This document shows positions 48,541 through 60,980 of a stretch of DNA of 64,000 bases, one piece after another. The DNA comes from Parietaria judaica. Taxonomy: Eukaryota > Streptophyta > Magnoliopsida > Rosales > Urticaceae. The stretch covers positions 32,416,555 to 32,480,554 of the forward strand of contig OX940870.1 in NCBI GenBank assembly GCA_954871525.1. Direction: 5' to 3'. Made by a program: the position numbers and the translations under genes. The notes under the pieces are model-generated. The model was not told the DNA's origin, did not search any database, and saw only the letters and a program-made list of their open reading frames with translations. Position 1 is the stretch's first letter. Every line of letters begins with the position of its first letter.

Positions 48541-51360
48541 TCATCATTTATCATTGTCTTTTTCCTATTGCTGACGACTTGTCGTTTGTATGCTTACAAT
48601 TTGTCATGTTTGTTTAAGAGTAAAAGTTAAAACTACAGATTTATCAATTTTTTCATAAGTTAGAGTAATCTATTTTGTGTGATTAAATAGATTTCAAGAA
48701 TTTGAATCTTTCCCAAAGTATTTCATTAATACTTTTAATTGATTAAAATTTATTTAGAAAAATTATAATTACCATCCAACATTTGTATCAAATTACAATT
48801 ATAACCTTATCTATATAAAATTAATATTATTATATTAAAATTCAACGTATACTTTATGAAAAGTTCATTAGTAAACCCATCAAATCGAACTATCTATTTT
48901 TGGTAACAGTTTTAGAACCTTGGTTAAAAGGCAAGTATTATTGTTAGACCCCACCCAAGAATGTTTATAGTAAACTCAAGGTGAGGTCAAGGAATTAATT
49001 GGTTTGTATTTGAACTATTGATGTTCATGTTTGCATTAATGGAATACTTTCTATGATTAGTCATATTTGAGTGAGCTAGTAAGCTTAACTCCAACATGAT
49101 TCCAAGAAGAGGTTCCCAACTTTCCAAATGGTCATAAATAGGGGGGTCATGCTCACTCCTATTAGATTTCAAACAAGATATGGAAAATGAAAAAGGGAGT
49201 TACACTAATATGTGGCTGCTATTTAACCCAAAAGTCACGTCAAATCAAAAGCAAAGCAAATGTATTGAGAAAGAAAAGTGCTTGGTCTAGCTAGTGCTTC
49301 GAAAAAGAAGGTTCTATCTTCTCTATGGAGCGAGACAGGTAGAATGGAACTACCGCGTTAATCACCCATATATATACAAAAATTTATAAATATAATGTGT
49401 TGTGTGTTATATTTTCATTATGTTATATCGAGAAAAACATGTCATTTATCATGGTGCTTATTAGAGTAGAAAGCATAAGTGAAAAATGTTATATTTTTTT
49501 TTGGGAATAATAGCGGTTAAAGTACCTAAGTTGCATCAACTACATTGATATATATGTTAAGGTTGTTTTGAGAATAAAAAAGAGTTAAGACTCAATAAAA
49601 TATTATCTTCGTCCAATTTCCTTTAAAAAGCGTTATTGGAAGGATATGTATCACCTCCACATATTTTATTTTAGTTTACAACGAATTGATTTTAAAGTGA
49701 AACTCCTATGATACTTCACGTAGTATTAAAATTATTAACCTCAAATGAACGGTAAAAAAAAAGCCCAAAATAAGTGAGCCTAGAAGAATTGTCATCTTAA
49801 AGGGGTATATAAATTGTATATGGAAGATGAGGGTTTAACAGTTTAAAAAGTTCATGTGTAATCCCCGATTATTTCCAATTAGTTTTAGTATGTCTATTAA
49901 ATATTTTTATTTTATTTTAAAATTAGACAAAATTGGAAAAAGCTACTATTTTAATAAACTTAATTTTGCAAACAGAATAGAAATTTGGTATTTTTGACGC
50001 AATTGACTATGATTTAAATACTTTTGCCTATCATCCTTTTTTTAATCATATTATATGGACTTTTATAAAAAAGCAACTTTATGCTTTTTCTAATAGTATT
50101 TATAGCTTTTGATATATAAATATATATTTGGCCGACCAGAGAGATAAGGAGATCATGTTATTTGCTTCACTGCTTTGCGTGATTGCGATAGCTTTAGATA
50201 ATAATAATTGGACGTGGGGTTCGAGCTTAGCTATTTCATTGGCTGCAACACAGAAAAATAATAGTAAGGATTTGACTTACTAGCTACAAACTTGTTGAGT
50301 TCAGATTTGACAATTTTCTTAATGAAGATCTTGGGGTGTATAGTTTCTTTTTCTTTTTCTAATAGCAATAAAAAATTTATGTTCTTGATACACGATTTTA
50401 TGGTCTAATTTTTGTTGCATTATAAAACGCCGTTATATGCTACGTGTCTCGCTCACTTTTTCATATGTTAAAATGCTTTAAAAATATAACTGTGGTGATT
50501 TTTGCCATTATAAGTAAGCACTTATTATACATGCAACAACGCACTGAAGGTGTAACAAACAATGGAATGTGTTCCTTAAACTCCATTTCATCTTAAGAAA
50601 ATTCTGCCTAATTGACCCTTCCTTTTTCTTCATAATATAAATCTAAACTTAAGTGACAATATGTATATAATATAAACATGATTATTCGTTGTTTAGAGCT
50701 ATTTTCCTATTAATTGATTTTCTTATAATATAGGAAAAGAGACCAAGCTACGTAATTGTTCACAATGTTGAAGTCTAGAACTCTTATGACTTAAACGAAC
50801 TAAAATAAATGTTCATGAATAAGTATAATTATGAGCAATTCATACGTAGATTATGTAAACTTAACTTAATCGATTGGTACATGCGGGATCGCTGGGTGAG
50901 ATTTCACCGCATTTTGCTTGTTTCGTGGGACGCTGGGCTGTCCGAGCGTGCAGTTGGCGATTTGGCTGTAGGCGGAGGGGCTGAAGGACAAAGTATGCAT
51001 ACCAATGCGCGATATCATCAGGTAAGCTCGCCCATATATGAGCAATGACCGGCCAAGACATAGCCAAGGTGCCTCGGAACGTCAACATGATTATATTTAT
51101 GGAGGGTCCAAAGTATACCGGGCCCTTACGATCATGATTCAACCTAGTTCTCTTACTGTCTCGCGAAGGCATAAAGTGTCTGAGGGATCGAAGCGCAAGT
51201 GTGCTAAAAAATTGTAAATGAAAATGTGAACAATACTCTGGCTTATGTCTTGTTTTGCAAAACAAACATTCACAGTTTATAGAGAAAAATATTGGAAATC
51301 ATAAGTGTGGCGTGGATAATCTATAAAGTTAGGGCTATATAAGGCAGAAATACAATATTC
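48541..51360. other. gene-free AT-rich region
   Basis: No gene I can support. A GC-richer patch at 50870-51210 has open frames on both strands (79 and 134 codons) without recognisable domains. Confidence 0.4.
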
Positions 51361-51375
51361 AAAACCTTAAAAAAA

Positions 51376-51599
51376 GAGAAATTGCTCTAAATAGCCAAAC
51401 TGAAACATAAGATTTGCAAAATAGCCAAAATTTAGTTAATTTTGTAAACTAGCCAATTAACCACTTAAACTAGCCAAAATTAACCAAAATTAACAATGTA
51501 ATTGGAGTTTTGTTTAAGTGGTTAATTGGCTAGTTTACAAAATTAACCAAAGGTTGACTATTTCGCTAAACACACTTTTAAGTTTGGCTATTACCCTAA
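51376..51599. mobile_element. short fold-back MITE
   Basis: Inverted arms: left contains ATAGCCAAACTGAAA and TTTTGTAAACTAGCCAATTA, right contains the complements TAATTGGCTAGTTTACAAAA and AGTTTGGCTAT. Loop near 51490-51512. The sequence AAAACCTTAAAAAAA flanks both sides (51361-51375 and 51600-51614), consistent with a long or low-complexity target duplication. Non-coding. Confidence 0.7.
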
Positions 51600-51614
51600 A
51601 AAACCTTAAAAAAA

Positions 51615-52142
51615 AATACTTAAACTCTCTTATTTCTTATTTTTTAAGAGCTATTTCCACTAGAAAGTTACAAATATTTTATTATTATATTATTTATAAG
51701 GAATTGAGCCCGAAATTTCTAACCAGCAAGTCAACGACTTCATTTGCTGACATGATTAGAAAATTTGTTCAGATTGACTAAAATATGATGTCAACTTAGC
51801 GGCCTTAAAAAGTATACAAAGCATCAATAAAAGCTAAACAACATAACATATAAATAACAAATAAGCTTGTATTTTCTCTTTTTAAAAAAAAATACGACTA
51901 AAATCCACAGAAACCCTAAACTAAGATATTAGAGGAAGAAGTGGATATGAGGTGTGAATCACTGAAATCACCCTACTTCTAATTATATCATTTTTTTTTC
52001 TTTCTGATTTAATACTTATTGAAATCAAACATTTAGCAGTTTCAAACTTTCAATTTTAACATTTCCACTATAATTAATGAAATCAATTCACTCAGTTTCT
52101 AATTGTAGAATGCAAGCCAGACACAAAATAGAAATGAACATC

Positions 52143-52177
<35 letters not shown>

Positions 52178-54480
52178 TCAATGTTTTCTGATTTTTAAAT
52201 GTAACAACTTTGTATATATAGAAGCGAGAATGCTGTTGTTTTGAAATAAAAAACGGATATATTGATTTTTTATTTATTTATTTATTTTGTGTGTACATTT
52301 ATGACCTAATTTTTTTACTGCAAATTTTCAAAAAAAATCAATTCAATCACTCTTATTTTTATTTTTTCTATAATTCAAATATATCCCGGCCACATCTTTG
52401 GCAAAAATTTAACTCTGACCTCTCCGAGATGTAAATCATGATTCCAATTCTGAGTAAAAGAGGGAGAGCGTGGTTACGAAAAATCATAGCCGAATCCGCT
52501 TTTGAATATCTAAGTACCACAAAATGTAGGTACCCAGAAATCCGCAGTTGAAATATCCCCGAGGGTATGGTAAATAATTGACCGTTTCTGAATATTTTAT
52601 GCATGTGGAAGGAGAACAAGTTGAGATGTTCAAAACAAAATGGGCTTTAAGCCACAAGGTGTGTCTAGTGGTATAGAATAAGATGGGCTTGGAAGTTCGT
52701 TTATTGCTTGTTTATAGTAATATATCTCCTTTCGGTAGCCTAGACAAAGCAACGTAATTCTAGTACCAAATAAGTTGACTATGTTTTCATTTTATAGGGA
52801 AAAGGTAGATTTCTCAATTAGTTCTTTACCAAACTCAAAGAATCCAGGGTTTCACGAAAAAGAATATTATTAAAAAAATAAAAAAATAAACTACTGTTCA
52901 TGACGGCCCGAAGACTGGGTTTAGCCATACGGTCTTATACGCGAGAAATTAGATTTACCACTTAAGTCTAATTAGGCTAAGCTAATGATTAATTAGATCA
53001 CTCATCCCGCTCCTTCGAGAAAGCTGGCGACCTCGTTGCCATTGGTGTGTTCAAATTTTCTCTATCGAGCGAAGAAGAAACTGCGCTTCATAGTCTTAGT
53101 ATAGGAATTAGCATTCCCGCGAGGTAGATGATCAGGCGGTGTTTTCGGACAACGTGATGGACAAAGCGAAAGCTTGGACTCTTTGGATTGTGATGGCACG
53201 TAAATAATATAGTCAAGAATATGCAAGAATGTTTCGAACATTCCGATCAGTCGGAGTAGTCGTAATCAGCAACTAGGGTATTGAACAATCGTTTGTACTG
53301 ATGAATTGAGTTCTTATTAAAAAAAAAAAAAAAGTTCCCATTGATCTCTATTCACTTAAATTTTTGAAATTACGTATGTATTTATTGGTGTTTCATGAAT
53401 TAAGGGATCAAAATGTCTATTACTCTAAATGTTGTAATTTGACTACTATTAATCATCAATTTTTTTTTTTTGCTATGAAGCTAAAATAAATTTGACCCTA
53501 TATATACATACAATTATTTTAGTGAACAGAAAAAGAAGTACATTTCCATAATGTAATTATAATCTATTATACTTGATATATATTGCTTTCACGTAGTCCA
53601 TAATGAAAAAACATGTTCATGTCCATGAGTTCATAATTTTTTGTCTTTGTGAACCATATAATTCTTCTGACCCTATATCTTGGGGCTCACTCATGTCAAC
53701 TAATTAGAAGCATATGACACTGGTTACAATCATTACCGATCTATGATTAGGAATCATACCCTAAGTCTTGGCCGAAATTATTCAACGAATATTTTCTAAT
53801 AATTCTGCTTTGCTCCTTCCAAGTTGTGGGGTCTCGATAAAGATGCCATGCCTCGTTGAGATTCCATATGATATCCTAACCTGGGTTTGGCTAATTAATT
53901 ATCCCGTTTAATTCAATTCAACTGTCTAACTCAACTTGATTAAATCCAGCCTCAATCTAATCAAATTCAATTAATTAATCCAATACGTATCGGGCTGGTA
54001 TCTGTCTAACCCGAATAAAATAGTAAATTTAAGTTGGGAGAATGCATTGGGTTGGCCGACCCAATTGATCCAAGCATATTTTTTATTTTAAAAAATTAAT
54101 TTTTATTTTATTTTTTGATGTATAGTAAGTAAAAGCATATAAAAAATAATAATAACCTTGTAGAATTTTATCTTTATGTTTAATTATTATTTTATGTCTA
54201 TGACAATGTTAATACTATAAATTTATTAATTTACGGTTGAAATTTTAGTGTTATTAGTTAAGTTTTTTTTTTTTTTAAAAATGCCCAAAATGTAACAAAC
54301 ATTTTCAAAAATTTGTGCATAATTTTAGAAAATCAATTTTTGCCCATTATGATTTATTTTTCAAACTAACCCTGATCCGTAATTATCTATTTTAATATAA
54401 AAAATAAAATTGAATTTGCCTATAGTTTAAATATTGATAGATCTTTTTAATTGAATTCAAATTCAAATATGTATTTATTT
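51615..54480. other. gene-free region
   Basis: AT-rich with an (AT)n run at 52143-52177. 52900-53290 is somewhat GC-richer without a recognisable gene. 53880-54070 carries CCCGA/AACCCGA and GGGTTGG-type motifs like the subterminal parts of the TAGGGGTG hAT family, as a decayed copy without ends. 54270-54480 may be the left part of a Mutator-like element. Confidence 0.4.
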
Positions 54481-54920
54481 CTTTCCTTTAATAAATTCCA
54501 CCTACTTTCTCTCACTTCCGTGCTCCCCCATCGATCGACTTTCAACATCGTAGCTGCAAATCTGGCATCTCTCTCTCTCTCGATCTCCTCGCCGGATTCG
54601 GATGATTGACCGCCATTGATGGATTCCCACCGATCGGAGAAGAGGACGACGAAGTACAAATAACGACTGAGGACACGAGAGTGCAGGTGAAAACGATCTC
54701 CGAGGACGATGACGCGAGCTCCAACGGCGAGGTGAATGGTGATTGCTCGACGAACAGGGGGAGAAAGACGTTTGTCGGCGACGAGTCTTTGAAGCTGGTG
54801 GGAGGAATGGGGTTCTGAGAAAGTGAGTTTGTAGTATTCGGCTGGAGTTTCACCGGAAACACCAATAATGTCGCCAATCGTGGATGAGACGGTGGAGTTC
54901 GCAACATATACGTATTCGTA
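54481..54920. other. GC-rich gene-like island
   Basis: Starts with a CT-rich leader-like stretch and continues in an open + frame (54606-54818, first codon TTG) reading DGFPPIGEEDDEVQITTED and later NRGRKTFVGDESLKLVGGMG before a stop. The - strand is also open over 121 codons. AT-rich sequence with ATACG/TTACG repeats follows, as around the island at 46859. No family recognised; possibly a captured 5' exon. Confidence 0.35.
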
Positions 54921-55788
54921 ACTTCATATTCGTATTTTTAACTATAGTTACGTAACTGTAATAAAAAAAAGTACATTTATATCTAAGTACATTGGTACTA
55001 TAATATTTACACTTTCGAATATACAGTTACAACTTTGTATTTAAAGTTATAGTTCGGTAAATACAATTATAAATGTGCAGTTTTAACTACTCTATTTTAA
55101 AAAGCTCTAGCAATATGTGTTATTTGGAGAAATTGTATTACATGATTGAACATGTCAGTCATATTGTATTTTGCGGACTTCACCGAAAAGTTTCCTTACA
55201 TATTCATCTGTATCACTTTCATTTCGGCATGGTTTACTATTCATGAGATACGGCGTTATCCTCACACACCGGTTGAAGATATAGTTATAGCACATGCACA
55301 AATACCCTTTGTGGTAGGGGTGCTCAAACTCCCTTAACAAATATATTTTTTATCCATTTTAGTACTATATTTTTAAAAATTACAAATTCATGCCTTTTAT
55401 TTACTAAAAATTTATACCACGATGCAATCTATTCATTATTGGAGAGCGTGACACGTGGAACAAGTCGTACTATTTTAAATGACGAAGCATACTCATCTAG
55501 TAAAACTGATTTTATGAGTCCTGATTTGTGGAACATTTTTGTGATTTTTAGTTTCTAGGCCCGTGCCATACATGTTACCCCTCACCACAAAAAGGTACCA
55601 TCATGCCTAAAGTATTATTAGATACTAAATTTCACTCATAAATATATGATAACAACCTTTAAAATTTTGGAGGAAAATTTATTGGCCACTGAATTACTGT
55701 GTCAAATTACATTTCCTCTATACTGAAAGATGACTGAAATGTATGGGACACTGATCTTCAATCTCCAATAGACGCCACTAATAATACT
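54921..55788. other. AT-rich repeats and spacer
   Basis: 54905-55090 is rich in short ATTCGTA/TTACGTAA/CAGTTAC motifs in both orientations. No gene beyond. Confidence 0.4.
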
Positions 55789-55796
55789 ATGTTGAG

Positions 55797-56365
55797 CAGG
55801 GCCGTGCCTGAGATATTCGGAAGCCCTAGGCGAGGAGAATTTTTGGGTCCCCCTACCGATACTGCAAAAATTAATTTTGATACAAAAGTATATACAATAT
55901 TTATATAAGAAATAAATTCTCATTCAAATAAGACGGTTCTAGCATTTTTAGAAGAAAAAATGCTAATCAACCCTGCATAATAGAGTTTCTCTTGAATGAG
56001 AATTAGGTAGGGGCCCATTTATTAAAGTTAAGTAATTTGAATTATTTTTTTTGGGCCCCTAAATTGAATTTAAGTAATATTAATATTAATTAATTTTTTA
56101 GGGCCCTAAATTTAATTTAAGTAATATTAATATTAATTAATTTAAAAGAGTCTAGTTTTTTATAAAAAAAAAAAATATGTGATACTGGGGCCTTTAAATT
56201 TGATTTTTGGGGCCCTCTAAATTTAATTTAAAAGAGTCTAGATTTTCTTTAAAAAATTTATGTGTTATTGGGGCCCTTAAATTTGATTTTTGGGGCCCTT
56301 AAATTTGAGATTTTTTTTTTACTAAAGGCACGCGCCTACTCCGCTTCCCCTCAGGCACGACTCTG
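55797..56365. mobile_element. hAT-type element (CAGGGCCGTGCCTGAG end)
   Basis: Left end CAGGGCCGTGCCTGAG; right end, read inverted, CAGAGTCGTGCCTGAG (13 of 16 identical). Flanks ATGTTGAG (55789-55796) and ATATTGAG (56366-56373) match at 7 of 8 positions. The middle (about 56040-56310) has four to five tandem copies of a unit starting GGGCCC(C)TAAATT, two of them carrying AATTTAAGTAATATTAATAT. Non-coding. Confidence 0.85.
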
Positions 56366-56373
56366 ATATTGAG

Positions 56374-59300
56374 GTAACATATTATGAAGACCGAAAACCA
56401 GATAATATTCCTGAAACACATCGATTATTTGATGCCGATTCTACTATTTTAAACTAAGCAAGAGGCTAAAAATCAGTCTCAAAGATCTTGTAAGGGACCC
56501 TCTTCGCAATCGATATTCAATTCAATGGACGAAAGAATCAGAGACTGATTTTTAGATATCGACGCAGAAAAACCTTGTGTATTTTACAAACTATGTTAAC
56601 AAAAGAAAAGAAAAAAAAAACTATTGCATGTGATACACCAAATTGTCCCTTAATTGTTAACAAAATACAATAAAACTATAAGAACTATAAACAAGTACGT
56701 AAAAACATGTTTACTATTATAGTGGATGAAATAACCTGATGTCTGACTGACATATTGCTCACGTCAATATCAGTAACTATGACTTTGTCTTCGTTATATA
56801 CAATAATAGGTTAAAACAATTAAAAGATTAAAATGCCAAAAAGTGAAACTAAAATATAATTGCATGAGATGAAATTTAGGGTTCCTTTATTTTGGTTTGG
56901 ATGGTGACGATTTACTTTTGTGTCTCTTTTCCTGATTCCTTAGGCCATCTATATATTCTTCTCATCTTCTTCCATTACTTTTAAGCATTTGTCTAAGAGA
57001 GAGAGAGAGAAAGATCTGCCAAAAATAATGGGACCCTTAAGTAGAATAATAATCGATGGGAGAACCCTTTGTTTACATGGCCTTTTGATACACACTTGGA
57101 CGTTATGCATAATAATATTATATAGGAATATTTGTGACATAAGTACTTAATTTTATATGTATCAATGTGCCGGAATATCCCCAGTATTTTTTTATTAGTG
57201 ACACACAATGATCACAAAGCAGTGCCCATGTCTAATTCCATTTATTTCGAGTTAATATCTGATAATAAATTAGAGACACAGTTTAATAAAAATACTAGTG
57301 TTGAATAATTAATATAATTGAGAATTAATTCATAGATGTACACATGTCCCTCATGTTCTATTAACTTAACGGGACATGCAAGGAATTGAGTCTCGACCCG
57401 GTTTCATAGCATTTGAGTACTATTTCCGTTAAAAAAAGAGACTGAGAATATTGCGGCGTAGTTAGTTTAAGATTTAGTACTTGTACCGCAAATACTCCTA
57501 GTATGTACGTATATGTGTGCGTATCTCATGACCTAAATACCACACTGCCTGTTTGGCATCATCCGGAATCTCCTTTACCTGTTATGGAATATATAAAGTG
57601 AAAAAAAGAAGGAAAAAAATATACACATAAATCAAAAGGAGCTTCAACTACATGATCAGAAGAGGCTTGTTAAAGGGAAAGGAGCTACGTGAATAAAACT
57701 CCCTTTTCTTTTCTTGTTTTTCAAACATTCGGGCCACACACCACATTATAACCCAAACTTTGTCAATAAATAATATTCCTTTCTTTGAAATTGATCAACT
57801 ATATATTTTTATCATTATTATTAGTTATTTGGATACACAAGGACATGGCATTCGTAGCCAGTTAAAAGAACAAGAATCTAATCACCACCTACTAGTCATC
57901 TAGTTAGGGCCACCAAATAGTTATTGTTTGGTTATTCAGTCAAATTGGAAAAAGAAGCTTAGGGTTTATGTAATCATGATTATAGAGATATTTATTATCA
58001 TCACAATCCGATCGTAGAGAATAAAATTGTTCCATGTTTTGTTTACTTTATGATATGTCATTGTTTCCGATGGATCTTATTTGTGAAGTTTCTTATGAAT
58101 TGGCAAAAGTAGGCGTCTCTTCTAATAACTTGATTTTCCTTCTTCTTAAATATATAGTAACCATTGGCTCTAACTCTTGCCAATTAAAAATAAAATAAAT
58201 ATTGTGATCGGAATATGCTCAAGATTCGAAATAGCAGTTTGATATTGGGATTAAAGAATATTGTTTAAGTAACATTTAAGAGTTTATTGATAATTATTTG
58301 TGTAAGTAACATTTAGTCATCATTTTATTTGTTACACTTTTTTTTTTTTTTTTTTTTATCGCAACACTTTTTTTATTATATAGAATTCTTCTTCTTTTGT
58401 CCATGTTTTTTTTTTTGGTCTTTCGGATATGTCATTGTTTCCAATGAATCTTGTACGTGAAGTTTCTTGTAATTTGGCAAAAGTAACGTCTCTTATAATT
58501 TGTTGGGTATAAAATGTAGTATTTGTTGTGACAGGAATTTCGTTTTTTGGTCCGACCCCTTTCATTGTTTCGCGGTATAATATTTTCATTGATAAATTTG
58601 AAAGACAAAATGATAAATTTCAAGACCATGTGCAGGGGCTTGCTTCTATGGTAAGGACCTTTCAAAAAAATTAATTTCATTTTCGTATTGCCAATTTGCG
58701 TTTAGTTTGTAAAAGAATACATTGATAGAAACATGTGGTAAGAAATTAAATATTAACACAAATATTGTGATGGGCAGCTAAGGAATCAATAATTGGATTG
58801 TGATTCCAAATAATCGAACTCTTGTTGACCGAAACCCAAGAAATCGATCTAAAGCTATTGACTTTGCGATTTGTTGTTGGCCATTAATGACTTCTCTTTT
58901 CTCCTTTGGGATGCATGCAATTTTCTTTTTCATTACTTGCTTTGCTTCATCATCAGCTTGGATATGGATTGATTAAAGCTAAAAATACTCCTCTGGAATA
59001 TATCGCTTTGTGAGCTTTTGTGAATGCGTGACCGTTAATCAATCATCGATGAAATAATATGATATAAAATTGTTACTGAAAATGAATACTTTGAGACTTG
59101 TTGGTGTTGAAAAGAAGCGAGTCCGTGACAAATTTTACTCCCAAAATGTAACCATTTTTTGGGGACAAAATGTACTTCGAATAATGACAAATAATTTCGT
59201 AAGTACAAAATGTCATGGTATGAAAGCGTAGCTTTCATTAAGACCAATATTTACAAAACAGGCTGTTGCGGTGGGTTTTCCGTCGGTACGCCAACTTTTG

Positions 59301-60088
59301 AGGTTATCGAAAAATTCTTAATTATAAACCCTTTTTCGTTTTATGATTCACCGAAGGTAACCAATTATATACTCATAAATTTGATGAAAAAACTACCACT
59401 TATTTACCAATCTAATAATATAAATTTATATATATAAAAATATATGTATAGAAATACTCATGATTGATTTGATTTTGAGGAGAGATACGCTCAATATGTT
59501 CGACTTAATGATTCTTTCTTGTTCAAAATCCATCGTTTACGCTGTCAAATTAACAACTTTTTATAATATAGAATTGTTTGTTTCGGCCGTGGCGGATGTA
59601 GGATACGGAGGTTAAGTAATGTGAGAGGGAAGGCTAATCAAGCATAATTAAGGGTAAAGGTTGAAACAAAAAAAATTATTTTTAGCATTTTTTTAATTGT
59701 GAGGATAATAGTCCCGTTGGTTTCCTAAAATATGATTGATCAACAATATTAAAAAAAAAATGAGCGTCATCTAACCTCCGAGTCCCCAAATCGGATACGG
59801 CTCGAGAGGGAAGAGTACTCAACATCAAATTACGTACCATTGACATCAGCCTAGGAGCGTTTTAAACAAGGGTCGATGGGACTCTCTTGTTACAAACTGG
59901 CTCAATACTTGTTAGAATAATAGACTCCAATTATACAAAATTTACTCTAGACTTAATTGCGAGTTTAGCGAGACCATGCGTGATTTTATTAACTAATCGA
60001 TGAGTATTTTATTAACTAATCGATGAGTATCTAAGACAATGGAGCCAAATCAGACAGAGAAATGGACTGACTATTTTGATCTACGATA
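56374..60088. other. gene-free AT-rich region
   Basis: No gene recognised in 3.7 kb. It holds a ~75-base direct repeat (58052-58128 and 58427-58502), poly(T) near 58336-58358, and a GC-richer segment near 59586-59800 with CGGAGGTTA facing TAACCTCCG, possibly a decayed MITE. Confidence 0.45.
58052..58502. repeat. pair of ~75-bp direct repeats
   Basis: 58052-58128 and 58427-58502 share GATATGTCATTGTTTCC, GAAGTTTCTT, TTGGCAAAAGTA and CGTCTCTT in the same order with scattered differences. Confidence 0.7.
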
Positions 60089-60096
60089 TTTTAAAC

Positions 60097-60972
60097 CAAG
60101 GTGCGAAATGCCGCGAAATTCGCGACGATTTTCGTTTTCCGGAGACTACCGAAACGACATCCGTGCCGTATCGCTGTCGTTTTCCCAAATGCCGCTTGCC
60201 CCCACCCCCTCCCGTCTCGGCTCGGCCGGACGGCGGCGCGCGCGTGTGGTAGTATATTTGTGTGAGTCCTCCCCCCATCCACAAAATCCTATGACCCTAA
60301 GGGCCCAAGCCCTTGTCCCTAATATTTGGTATATAAACATCACCAAACTCTTATCATCTATCAATGTGGGACTTTTGTTATTCAACTAATATCACACATT
60401 CACACTTAACATACACTTCAAATAATATTATACACTTAACATAATATTATACACTTAATATTATACACTTCAAATAATATTATACACTTAACATACATAT
60501 AGTATACACTTAATATATAATATTATATTCTTCAACTAATAATAAATTTGTTAACATACATACACAATTTACATGCATATTCACTTATTATAACACACTT
60601 AACATATTCACTTCACATAATAATTTGACTTAATATTATACACTTCAACTAATAATGTGATTTCACATTATACATTTCACCTACATATTTAAGTTACAAA
60701 TGTGTTTTGTTGTATACAATTATGTCTTGTATTTATTAAATATGTAGTTTTGAACATATATAAATATCATGCTTAAATACTCAAATATTTTTTACAAAAT
60801 ATCCGTCGGCATATCCATCGGCAAGCGGTATGCCCATGCGAAAAATGCGGTAAATGCGGTAAACGACATGCCCTTTTTTTACCATTTGCCCATCGACATA
60901 CCCATCGGCAAGCGATATATCCGTAAAACGAAAAATGCGAAACGAAAACGGCAAGCGGCATTTTAAACCTTG
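60097..60972 (+). mobile_element. non-autonomous hAT element, CAAGGT family, copy 2
   Basis: Begins CAAGGTGCGAAATGCCGCG and ends GCGGCATTTTAAACCTTG. A perfect 8-bp duplication TTTTAAAC lies at 60089-60096 and 60973-60980. The right ~330 bases closely match the copy at 24054-24688. The left part contains a GC-rich insert (60190-60260) and a TATA-like TATATAAAC (about 60330) followed by CAATGTGGGAC; the middle (60395-60600) is an array of ATATTATACACTT-like units. No transposase sequence. Same orientation as copy 1, opposite to the transposase-bearing copy. Confidence 0.93.
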
Positions 60973-60980
60973 TTTTAAAC

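Noticed and set aside
52650..52680. A-box-like TAGTGGTATAG suggesting another SINE or tRNA
   Set aside because: No B box at the proper distance and no cloverleaf.
60039..60389. 116-codon frame and its antisense frames
   Set aside because: They start outside and run into the non-autonomous hAT element; composition follows its GC-rich insert.
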